Of a stretch of DNA of 9,922 bases, positions 1 through 6,159 are shown piece after piece. Origin of the DNA: Eubacteriales bacterium (GTDB lineage Bacteria; Bacillota_A; Clostridia; Christensenellales; Aristaeellaceae); contig JAUMYC010000088.1 of the NCBI GenBank assembly GCA_030528845.1, positions 1 to 9,922 of the forward strand. Reading direction: 5' to 3'. The notes beneath the pieces are model-generated. The model had not been told where the DNA came from. It made no database searches and was given only the letters and a program-made list of their open reading frames with translations. Within the stretch, counting starts at the first letter, position 1, and every line of letters begins with the position of its first letter. The position numbers and the translations under genes were made by a program.

Positions 1-1539
1 GCCGGTCACCAGCACGTCGGTGGGGTAGAAGTACTTCAGGTCTTCGGTCTGCTCCGGCCAGCCCAGAGTGGAGAACGGCCAGAGCGCGGAGGAGAACCAG
101 GTGTCCAGCACGTCCTCGTCCTGACGGATGTTCTTGCTTGCGCACTTGGAGCAGCAGCACGGGTCTTCGCGCAGCACCATCATCTCGCCGCAGTCCTCGC
201 AATACCAAACGGGGATGCGATGGCCCCACCAGAGCTGGCGGCTGATGCACCAGTCGCGGATGTTCTCCATCCAGTTCATGTACTGCTTGGAGAAGCGGTC
301 CGGCACGAACTGGGTCTTGCCGCTCTTCACGGCGTCGATGGCCGGGATGGCCAGCGGCTTCATGTCCACGAACCACTGCTTGGAGACCATCGGTTCGATG
401 ACGGTCTTGGAATGGCGATAGCACACGCCCACTTCGTGCTTGATGGGCTCGATGGACTTGAGCAGGCCCAGCGCCTTGAGGTCTTCCACGATGGCCTTGC
501 GCGCCTCGGCGGTGGTCATGCCGGCGTATTTTCCGCAGTCGAGCACTTCGGGCTCGTTCACGGTCGCCTTGCCGGAGGCGAGCAGCTCGTCGGCCGCGGC
601 CTTGTCGGCGGCGCCGGTCATATAGCCGTCATAGGTGAACACGCGCACGATAGGGAGGGAATGCCTCTGGCCCACTTCGTAGTCGTTGGGGTCGTGGGCG
701 GGGGTGATCTTCACCACGCCGGTGCCCTTGGTCATGTCGGCGTGCTCGTCGCAGACGATCGGGATCTCTTTATTCACCAACGGCAGCATGACGTGGCAGC
801 CGTGCAGATGCGCGTAGCGCTCGTCCTTGGGGTTGATGGCCACGGCGGTGTCGCCCAGCATGGTCTCGGGGCGGGTGGTGGCCAGCTCGAGCATCTCGCC
901 GGTCTCCTTGACCGGATAGAGCAGATGCCAGAAGTTGCCGTCCATCTCCTTGTGCTCCACTTCGGCGTCGGAGATGGCGCTCATGCAGTCCGGGCACCAG
1001 TTGACCAGACGGTTGCCGCGATAGATCAGGCCCTTTTCGTACAGGCGGCAGAAGGTCTCGCGCACGGCCTTGGAGCAGCCCTCGTCCATGGTGAAGCGCT
1101 CGCGGCTCCAGTCGCAGCTCACGCCCATGGTGCGCTGCTGATGCACGATGCGCCCGCCGAATTCTTCCTTCCACTGCCACGCGCGCTTGAGGAAGCCCTC
1201 GCGGCCGAGGCTGTCTTTGGTGATGCCTTCCTTGGCCATGGCTTCCACGATCTTCACCTCGGTGGCGATGGCGGCGTGGTCTGTGCCGGGCAGCCAGAGG
1301 GTCGGATCGCCCTTCATGCGATGATAGCGCACGAGGGTGTCCTGCTGGGTGCAGTCCATGGCGTGGCCCATGTGCAGCTGACCGGTGATGTTCGGCGGCG
1401 GCATCACGATGGTGAAGGGCTTTTTGCCCTCCACGCGCTTGGCGGTGAAATAGCCGCCCTCTTCCCAGGTCTTGTAGATGCGCTTTTCGATCTCCTGCGG
1501 CGCATAGACCTTTTCAAGCTGAAACTTGTTGTTCTCCAA
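1..1539 (-). CDS. valS: Valyl-tRNA synthetase, N-terminal 513 residues (partial, runs off left edge)
   Basis: Class I aminoacyl-tRNA synthetase that attaches valine to tRNA-Val in the cytoplasm. The reading frame is open from a TTG at 1539 to the window edge, about 513 of the roughly 880 residues usual for the family. Visible motifs are the [14 protein letters not shown] nucleotide-binding segment (residues 47-60, HMGH as the HIGH motif) and the editing-domain signatures TTRPET (221-226) and TPAHDPND (279-286). Zinc-type cysteine pairs occur at CPDC (182-185), CEDC (447-450) and further cysteines at 461-466, with [12 protein letters not shown] at 434-445. KMSKS and the anticodon-binding domain lie outside the window. 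The TTG start is chosen because AGGGAG (1549-1554) lies 9 nt upstream and the sequence MENNKF leads directly into the family's N-terminus. It follows the Nudix gene by 39 nt and shares its valine T-box leader, so expression should rise when tRNA-Val is uncharged. Identification is firm. Confidence 0.97.
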   Translation of the reverse strand, partial: MENNKFQLEKVYAPQEIEKRIYKTWEEGGYFTAKRVEGKKPFTIVMPPPNITGQLHMGHAMDCTQQDTLVRYHRMKGDPTLWLPGTDHAAIATEVKIVEAMAKEGITKDSLGREGFLKRAWQWKEEFGGRIVHQQRTMGVSCDWSRERFTMDEGCSKAVRETFCRLYEKGLIYRGNRLVNWCPDCMSAISDAEVEHKEMDGNFWHLLYPVKETGEMLELATTRPETMLGDTAVAINPKDERYAHLHGCHVMLPLVNKEIPIVCDEHADMTKGTGVVKITPAHDPNDYEVGQRHSLPIVRVFTYDGYMTGAADKAAADELLASGKATVNEPEVLDCGKYAGMTTAEARKAIVEDLKALGLLKSIEPIKHEVGVCYRHSKTVIEPMVSKQWFVDMKPLAIPAIDAVKSGKTQFVPDRFSKQYMNWMENIRDWCISRQLWWGHRIPVWYCEDCGEMMVLREDPCCCSKCASKNIRQDEDVLDTWFSSALWPFSTLGWPEQTEDLKYFYPTDVLVTG

Positions 1540-1578
1540 TTCGATTCACTCCCTGTATATAATTCGGTAGAGTTTTCT

Positions 1579-2070
1579 TTATCCGTGCGGCAGCGGAGCG
1601 TGCTCCGAGCCGAGAAAAAGCGGAATTTCGCGCTCGATCATCTCGCGCAGATGCGCGCCGAGCGCCTTGGGGTGGATGTTCATCCCGTCCAGCTCGTCGA
1701 TGGGGAACCACTCGCAGGCGAGCTGGCTCTCGTCCATTTCGGTCACTTCCGCGCGCTCGAGGCTTTCCGGCCCGCACACGAAAAAGTGGTACATCTTGTG
1801 GCAATACTGCGGGTACGCGCGCCGGTAGCCCTCGTCGTCGCAGATCTCCTCAAACAGCCCCGCAAAGCGCAGGTCCGTCACGCGGTAGCCGGTCTCCTCG
1901 AGCATTTCGCGCCGCAGGGTCTCGCCGAGCGTCTCGTATTTTTCCTGCCCGCCGCCGGGCAGGCAGAAGTAATCGCCGTTGTATCGGTCGCGGCAGCGGT
2001 TGAGCAGCACTTTCCCTTCATGTACAAGAATGCCCTTCGCCGTCGAGCGAACGCCGTCTGCTCCAGTCAA
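1579..2070 (-). CDS. Nudix hydrolase, first gene of the valine T-box operon
   Basis: A 163-residue Nudix-superfamily protein, a cytosolic enzyme class that cleaves nucleoside diphosphates linked to another moiety. The Nudix box GX5EX7REUXEEXGU is complete at residues 40-62: G40, E46, then REMLEETGY at 54-62. It follows the strand-type segment AKGILVHEGKVLL and the LPGGG lead-in. The substrate cannot be read from the sequence; an ADP-ribose, (d)NTP or dinucleotide substrate would all be possible. The TTG at 2070 is chosen because AAAGGAG ends 9 nt upstream. An in-frame ATG at 2166 would translate through the T-box antiterminator and terminator, so it is not credible. The gene is the first cistron after the valine T-box and precedes valS by 39 nt, so the two should be co-induced by valine-tRNA starvation. 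Why a Nudix enzyme should be is unknown. Confidence 0.9.
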   Translation of the reverse strand: MTGADGVRSTAKGILVHEGKVLLNRCRDRYNGDYFCLPGGGQEKYETLGETLRREMLEETGYRVTDLRFAGLFEEICDDEGYRRAYPQYCHKMYHFFVCGPESLERAEVTEMDESQLACEWFPIDELDGMNIHPKALGAHLREMIEREIPLFLGSEHAPLPHG

Positions 2071-2092
2071 AAGCACCAGCTCCTTTCCGCAT

Positions 2093-2134
2093 AAAAACAA
2101 ACAGCCCGCCCTTATCGCAACGATAAGGACGGGC
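2093..2134 (-). terminator. Intrinsic terminator of the T-box leader
   Basis: On the minus strand GCCCGTCCTTATCG pairs with CGATAAGGGCGGGC across a TTG loop. This makes a 14-bp stem (one G-U pair) at 2104-2134, followed by the U-rich tract TGTTTGTTTTT (2093-2103). The 5' arm shares CCGTCCTTA with the antiterminator, so the two structures are mutually exclusive, as expected for a transcriptional T-box. Confidence 0.93.
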
Positions 2135-2348
2135 GCAATGCCGTGGTACCACCTTAATTCGCCCATATGCGTGCATATGAGCCTCGGGCGCGCGTTATCG
2201 GGCGCGGGCCGTGCCGGCTACTCCGTTCACCGGGCATGTCTCCGAAGCGACCTTCTGCGCATCCGTTCCGGGCGGCCTTTCAGCCGGCGAACCGCCCTCT
2301 CTTGGGAATGATCGGCGCATACTCCTCTTCATCACAGACAGATATTCT
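2093..2348 (-). promoter_or_regulatory. T-box riboswitch sensing tRNA-Val (GUC specifier), upstream of Nudix-valS
   Basis: cis-acting leader RNA that reads tRNA-Val charging and controls transcription of the downstream genes. In order along the minus strand: GAAGAGGAGTA (start of Stem I), AGAGAGGG (the conserved Stem I GA-motif element), and the specifier region GAAGGTCGCTTC with candidate valine codon GTC at 2251-2249. The T-box AAGGTGGTACCACGG follows at 2155-2141. The antiterminator folds well: TAAGG (2156-2152) pairs with CCTTA (2128-2124), ACGG (2144-2141) pairs with CCGT (2132-2129), and the 7-nt bulge is TGGTACC. The bulge's UGGU complements an ACCA tRNA 3' end, as expected for tRNA-Val. 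When uncharged tRNA binds, the terminator at 2093-2134 cannot form. The transcript start near 2348 is inferred from the promoter. The valS context agrees with the GUC reading. Confidence 0.95.
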
Positions 2349-2354
2349 GCTTGT

Positions 2355-2383
2355 ATTATAGCCAAGGGGAAGGCCCCGGTCAA
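2355..2383 (-). promoter_or_regulatory. Sigma-A promoter of the T-box/Nudix/valS operon
   Basis: TTGACC (2383-2378) and a perfect TATAAT (2360-2355) are separated by 17 nt, directly upstream of the T-box leader. No terminator with a U-tract is visible between the pgsA stop and this promoter, so some pgsA transcripts may also enter the leader. Confidence 0.9.
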
Positions 2384-2417
2384 GCGCCCGGGGGCAGATT
2401 TCACGCAAACGCAAACT

Positions 2418-2951
2418 TCAGTCCTTCTGCATCCCGCGGAGCTGCCGGAACATATTCCAGCCGTACTGCACCATGGCCCAGAGGCTCAGGAGCGTGGCGA
2501 GGATCACGAGGATATTGCCCGCGCGGTAGAGAAACTCGACCCCGTGCCAGGGGAACACAAGCGCGAGCGCGATGATGAAGGCGAAGGTGGCCGCCTTGCC
2601 CCAGATATTGGCCTGCACGACCACTTTTTTGCCCAGCAGGAACGCGCCGCCCGCCACCATCAGCAGCTCCTTGGCCAAAATGGCGGCCGGAGCGAACCAC
2701 GGGATGCGGCCGTCCGCCGCAAGGCAATACAGCGCCGTCAGCACCATCACCTTGTCGGCGATGGGGTCGGCCAGCTTGCCGAAATTGGTGATCTGGTTCC
2801 ATTTGCGCGCCAGATAGCCGTCCAGAAAGTCCGTGAAGCTGGCCAGAAGGAAGACCAGCATGGCGTAGAGGTAGAGGTCTTTTTGATAGAGCGAATAAAA
2901 CACGGGGATGAGAAACAGCCGCAGGAGAGTCAGCAGGTTCGGGATATTCAT
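2418..2951 (-). CDS. pgsA: CDP-diacylglycerol--glycerol-3-phosphate 3-phosphatidyltransferase (PGP synthase)
   Basis: Integral membrane enzyme that joins CDP-diacylglycerol and sn-glycerol 3-phosphate to make phosphatidylglycerophosphate, the precursor of phosphatidylglycerol and cardiolipin. The protein has 177 residues, a normal length for PgsA. The CDP-alcohol phosphatidyltransferase signature is complete: D41, D44, G45, A48, R49, G58, D62 and D66 (DFLDGYLARK then GKLADPIADK). The N-terminus MNIPNLLTLLRL is typical of PgsA and argues against other family members such as cardiolipin synthase. Several hydrophobic helices follow (about 69-80, 87-107, 119-134, 145-162). The ATG at 2951 has AAAAAAGGAG about 8-9 nt upstream. 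It is transcribed divergently from the transpeptidase gene and lies upstream of the valine T-box operon on the same strand. Confidence 0.95.
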   Translation of the reverse strand: MNIPNLLTLLRLFLIPVFYSLYQKDLYLYAMLVFLLASFTDFLDGYLARKWNQITNFGKLADPIADKVMVLTALYCLAADGRIPWFAPAAILAKELLMVAGGAFLLGKKVVVQANIWGKAATFAFIIALALVFPWHGVEFLYRAGNILVILATLLSLWAMVQYGWNMFRQLRGMQKD

Positions 2952-2998
2952 CGGCGGGGCTCCTTTTTTCTATATCGGTCGTTTGATGGGTTCAGAAT

Positions 2999-3007
2999 AT
3001 TATAGCA
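2999..3007 (-). promoter_or_regulatory. Extended -10 promoter of pgsA
   Basis: On the minus strand TGCTATAAT gives a perfect TATAAT (3004-2999) with a TGn extension, about 48 nt upstream of the pgsA ATG. The -35 position (around TGGATT, 3027-3022) is a poor match, as is common for extended -10 promoters. Confidence 0.75.
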
Positions 3008-3025
3008 GATTTGCGCGCGCAAATC
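3008..3025. repeat. 18-bp perfect palindrome in the pgsA/transpeptidase divergent region, candidate operator
   Basis: GATTTGCGCGCGCAAATC is its own exact reverse complement. It covers most of the spacer and part of the -35 position of the pgsA promoter, and it ends 20 bp before the -35 of the divergent promoter. Its placement suggests a dimeric-repressor site for pgsA. The regulator is unknown, and the alternating GC core could be coincidental in GC-rich DNA. Confidence 0.45.
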
Positions 3026-3045
3026 CATCTCTTTTTGCCCTGAAA

Positions 3046-3074
3046 TTGACAAAGCCGCCGAACTGTGTTTGAAT
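3046..3074 (+). promoter_or_regulatory. Promoter of the L,D-transpeptidase gene
   Basis: TTGACA (3046-3051), a 17-nt spacer ending in TGT, then TTGAAT (3069-3074, 4 of 6 matches to TATAAT with a TGn extension). The TTG inside this -10 is in frame with the downstream gene, but it would sit upstream of the transcript start and so cannot be its start codon. Confidence 0.75.
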
Positions 3075-3110
3075 AGGAGCGGAATCGAAGAAAAGAGGGC
3101 GTGGAAGAGG

Positions 3111-4772
3111 ATGCTGCAGAGAAAGACGGTCGTGCTGCTGCTCGTGCTGCTGTGCGCGCTTTTGGGCGCGGCGCAGGCGGTGGAAGGCGAATGGATCGTG
3201 CATGAAGAGGCGGAGATGACCCGGGGCGAGCTGCGCTGGTTTGACGATGCGCCGCTTCGCAAGCTCGTTTCCAAGGGAAATACGGAATGGACCACCAGCG
3301 ACGAGCGCATCGCGCGGGTGGACAAATGGGGCAACGTGCGCGCGCTGGAGGTGCAGGGCGTGCAGACGGCCTATATCACCGCGCAGCGCGGCGGCGTGTC
3401 CTATGTCTGGCGCGTTGCGGTGCGCCCGGAATCGGAGGAGGTCGCGCTGTATTGCGAGGGCGAGCGGTTCTCTTCCCGAAATGTGGATATCGGCGCGGGC
3501 GCGGCGCAGCTGCAGCTCAGCGCCGCAGTGCTGCCCGAGGGCGCTGCGCAGGGCGTGCGCTACAAGGTGCAGGGCGAGGGAGCGTCGATCGATGAAAACG
3601 GACTTCTGACGATCACCGGCGAGGGAAAATATACCGTGCAGGCGACGGCGGCAGACAGCGGCAAGGCTGTGGGCAAGGCCGCGGTCTTCGCGGTGTACCC
3701 CGTGCGCTCGGTCGCGCTGAGCGGCCCCGCGCAGCTCACCGGCGGCGACACGGCACAATTGGAAGCGACTGTCTCGCCGGAAAACGCGACCTCCCGCAAA
3801 ATGCGCTGGAGCAGCTCGGACGAGAGCGTCGCGCAGGTGGACGGCGAAGGCCGCGTCACGGGCGGCAAGGTCGTCGAGCCGACGCAGGTCGTCATCACCG
3901 CGCAGGCGGCCGACGGCTTCGGCGCGCAGGCGCAGCATACGCTCACGATCCTGCCCTGCGCGCAGAGGATCGACCTTACCTTTGAAGGTAAAGAGCTGCC
4001 CGTGCAGACGCTCATTTTGGACGACTCTGCCATCGGCGAGGTCTATTCGTTGGGCGCGTCGGTCTATCCCGAGACTGCGAGCCAGCCCGTGCGGTGGAGC
4101 TCTTCCAATAAAAAGATCGTGAAGGTGGACAGCGAAGGGCATATCGGCGTCGTGGGCAAGGGCGAATGCCGCCTGACCGCGGCGAGCGAGGACGGGCGCG
4201 CAAAGCGCGTGCTGTACGTCGTGGTCGGCGATACGAAGGATCTGCCGTATTATCTGGAGATCGACAAGGGAAATCAGGTCGTGCGCGTGTATGAGCGGGA
4301 CGAGGACGGCCTGCTGACAAAGCTGATCCGCCGCATGGTCTGCTCCACGGGCGCGTATGAAAATACCGTCGCCAACGGGCTGTATCGGGCGCATTCGGCG
4401 CGGCTGGAATGGATGACGACGATCGAAAAAAACGTCTATTGCCAATACGGCACGCGCTTCCGCGAGCATATCTGGTTCCATTCGCTGCCCTACGAGGGCA
4501 CGCGCCGCAGCAGGATGGACATGGAAGAATATGCAAAGCTGGGCACGAATGCCTCGCACGGCTGCATCCGCCTGCTGGCTGCGGATGCAAAATGGATCTA
4601 TGAGAACGTGTCGCAGGGCTGCTGGATCCTCATGTGCAAATGCGAGCGCAGCGAGGCGGAATACGGCTCTCTTTGGTGGCCGGAGGCGCAGGACGGCTGG
4701 GACCCGACCGACCCGCATCCGGACAACCCCTGCTACGACCCGACGTATACCTCGCTTGTCTCCGGAGAGTGA
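3111..4772 (+). CDS. Exported L,D-transpeptidase (YkuD) with N-terminal bacterial Ig-like modules
   Basis: Predicted extracytoplasmic cell-wall enzyme of 553 residues. The YkuD domain (about 377-505) carries the catalytic SHGCIRL motif with H483 and nucleophile C485, plus an upstream FHSLPY segment with H457. This family forms 3-3 peptidoglycan cross-links or attaches proteins to the wall. Residues 1-23 form a signal peptide: MLQRK, a Val/Leu core, then AQA before VEGEW, fitting signal peptidase I. Between them lie four Ig-like (BIG_2-type) modules. Three have a recurring WxxSxxxxxxVDxxGxV core, with Trp at 60, 233 and 329; the second (about 109-198) is divergent, with Tyr151 where Trp is expected. 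No LysM or other peptidoglycan-binding domain is seen. A short acidic, Trp/Pro-rich tail follows the YkuD domain. The ATG at 3111 is preferred over the in-frame TTG at 3069 because it gives a clean signal peptide and lies downstream of the promoter; AGAGGG is 11 nt upstream. The exact substrate is unknown. Confidence 0.9.
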   Translation: MLQRKTVVLLLVLLCALLGAAQAVEGEWIVHEEAEMTRGELRWFDDAPLRKLVSKGNTEWTTSDERIARVDKWGNVRALEVQGVQTAYITAQRGGVSYVWRVAVRPESEEVALYCEGERFSSRNVDIGAGAAQLQLSAAVLPEGAAQGVRYKVQGEGASIDENGLLTITGEGKYTVQATAADSGKAVGKAAVFAVYPVRSVALSGPAQLTGGDTAQLEATVSPENATSRKMRWSSSDESVAQVDGEGRVTGGKVVEPTQVVITAQAADGFGAQAQHTLTILPCAQRIDLTFEGKELPVQTLILDDSAIGEVYSLGASVYPETASQPVRWSSSNKKIVKVDSEGHIGVVGKGECRLTAASEDGRAKRVLYVVVGDTKDLPYYLEIDKGNQVVRVYERDEDGLLTKLIRRMVCSTGAYENTVANGLYRAHSARLEWMTTIEKNVYCQYGTRFREHIWFHSLPYEGTRRSRMDMEEYAKLGTNASHGCIRLLAADAKWIYENVSQGCWILMCKCERSEAEYGSLWWPEAQDGWDPTDPHPDNPCYDPTYTSLVSGE

Positions 4773-4793
4773 ATCCGCCGTGCGCGAAAATCG

Positions 4794-4822
4794 TTGACGG
4801 TTTGCGGTAATAAGTGTATAAT
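4794..4822 (+). promoter_or_regulatory. Sigma-A promoter of secD-secF
   Basis: TTGACG (4794-4799), a 17-nt spacer, and a perfect TATAAT (4817-4822). It starts only 21 nt after the transpeptidase stop. No terminator is visible in that gap, so read-through from the upstream gene is possible. Confidence 0.9.
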
Positions 4823-4851
4823 GAGCGAATATCAGGTGTAAGATCGCACCG

Positions 4852-4866
4852 GCGGGCGAGGCCCGC
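4852..4866 (+). other. Small hairpin in the secD 5' leader
   Basis: GCGGGC and GCCCGC flank a GAG loop, forming a perfect 6-bp GC stem in the roughly 60-nt leader, ending 8 nt before the GGAGG ribosome site. It has no U-tract, so it is not a terminator. It may stabilise the mRNA or affect translation; no known riboswitch class is recognised. Confidence 0.4.
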
Positions 4867-4889
4867 TATTTCAGGGAGGAAACAGGGCA

Positions 4890-6146
4890 ATGAAGACAAA
4901 GAATCTATTTTCCCTGGCTGTCGCTGCGCTGGTCGTAGTGCTGCTGACCGTGCTTTGCATCACGGGCGTTCAGGTCGGCAAGTACATTCTGATCCCGGCT
5001 GCGGACGGCATCACCAGGGGCGGCGATTTCGCCAAGAGCAGCTACATCGTGTTTAACGTAAAGCAGCCCGCCGGGCAGACGGCCGAAGAGGCTTCCGAAG
5101 AGACGGCCTCCGCGCCGGCTTCTCCGGAGCTGTTTGACAAGACGCTCAAGGCCATGAAGACGCGCGCCGAGATGCTCACCATGCGCGGCGTGTCCGTGAT
5201 GGCGCAGGGCGAGAGCCGCATCCGCGTGGAGCTGCCCACCGACGATCTCGACGAAGCCACCAGCATCCTCTACCTGCTCACCCAGCCGTGCCATGTCTAT
5301 TTCACCAACGAGCAGGGCGAGGTCGTGCTCGAGGGCGAGGATATCATCTCCTCTCAGGTCGTTCCGGACGCCGGCGGCTCTGTCTACACCGTTTCTTTCA
5401 AGGTGGAGCAGGAGGCCCTCTCCGCATGGGCGGACATGACCGAGGATGTCAACGAAACGACCAATGTCTATTTTGACGGCATCGCGCTCACCGCAGCGCC
5501 CGCTTCCCAGCTGCTTTCCACCGGCGTCAGCTTTGGAAGCGCGACGGACGCCTCCAACTTCTATATGGCTCTGCAGAGCGGCCGCATCGAGGCGGCCATC
5601 GACACCGCCGCCAGCGGCCTCGTGCCCGGCGTGATGAGCGAAGAGCAGTTTGACAACGGCATGATCCTCATCGCGTCCATCGCGGTCATCATCGCCCTCA
5701 GCCTGATCATCTCCTTCAAGGGCTGCGGCGCGATCGCGGCGCTCACCGGCATCCTCGCCGCCGTGGTCATCGTCTATATCCACGGCCTGATCCCGTATCT
5801 GCAGTTCAGCTCCGTCAGCTTCTTCGGCGTGGCGTGCGCGCTTGCGCTCCTGTATCTGTGCAGCGAGATCCTGCTGTTCAAGGTCCGCGTGTATCTGGCG
5901 GATGAAGACCTGACCGGCGCGGAAGCCGTGCGCGCTGCATGGCGCGAGAGCGGCCTTGCCGTTCTGGAGATCTGCGGTGTGGCCATCGCGGCCGCCCTGA
6001 TGCTGCAGTACTTCTTCGGCGCTGCAGTTTCCGGCTTCACCGGCCCCTTCGCGATCGGCTCGCTGGTCGCGCTCGTGCTCACCGCCGCCTTTACCAGGCC
6101 GCTGCTCACCTGTCTGGTGGACAAGCGCGCCAAAGAGACCAAGTAA
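4890..6146 (+). CDS. secD: Divergent SecD-type protein translocase subunit
   Basis: Membrane subunit that with SecF assists late steps of Sec-dependent export. The 418 residues show SecD topology: helix 1 (about 6-26), a large extracytoplasmic domain (about 30-255), then five helices (about 257-276, 279-298, 305-330, 356-376, 384-408). SecD-like features are RGVSVMAQGESRIRVELP (99-116, matching the family's Gly-Val...RIxVELP element) and YFDGIALTAAP (194-204, matching the usual ivlDGkvisAP element). The later segment SNFYMALQSGRIEAAI corresponds to the family's LxxGxLP region. The conserved VDANVLIFERI motif of helix 4 is not recognisable: the aligned stretch is about ALLYLCSEILLFKVRVYLAD (318-337), with no transmembrane Asp. 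GGAGG lies 10 nt before the ATG. secF follows after 13 nt. The family assignment rests on topology, motifs and synteny; function may be altered. Confidence 0.82.
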   Translation: MKTKNLFSLAVAALVVVLLTVLCITGVQVGKYILIPAADGITRGGDFAKSSYIVFNVKQPAGQTAEEASEETASAPASPELFDKTLKAMKTRAEMLTMRGVSVMAQGESRIRVELPTDDLDEATSILYLLTQPCHVYFTNEQGEVVLEGEDIISSQVVPDAGGSVYTVSFKVEQEALSAWADMTEDVNETTNVYFDGIALTAAPASQLLSTGVSFGSATDASNFYMALQSGRIEAAIDTAASGLVPGVMSEEQFDNGMILIASIAVIIALSLIISFKGCGAIAALTGILAAVVIVYIHGLIPYLQFSSVSFFGVACALALLYLCSEILLFKVRVYLADEDLTGAEAVRAAWRESGLAVLEICGVAIAAALMLQYFFGAAVSGFTGPFAIGSLVALVLTAAFTRPLLTCLVDKRAKETK

Positions 6147-6159
6147 GGAGGAGAGAACG

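Noticed and set aside
220..2094. 624-codon open frame on the plus strand opposite valS and the Nudix gene
   Set aside because: It is antisense to two genes with clear family motifs, its product is His/Gly/Ala-rich low-complexity sequence without domains, and it lacks a convincing ribosome site. Long antisense frames are expected in GC-rich coding DNA.
2164..2179. CATATG...CATATG inverted repeat as a separate operator
   Set aside because: It lies inside the T-box leader just before the antiterminator and is better explained as a small RNA stem of that leader.
2374..2393. CCCCGG/CCGGGG hairpin between pgsA and the T-box promoter as a pgsA terminator
   Set aside because: Only 6 bp with an 8-nt loop, no U-tract, and it overlaps the -35 box of the next promoter.
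3069..3110. Upstream TTG start for the transpeptidase
   Set aside because: The TTG forms part of the -10 box, lies upstream of the inferred transcript start, and would bury the signal peptide behind 14 charged residues.
3000..4718. Long minus-strand open frame opposite the L,D-transpeptidase gene
   Set aside because: Arg/Ala/His-rich shadow frame covering a gene with a signal peptide, Ig repeats and an intact YkuD active site; no promoter or SD supports it.
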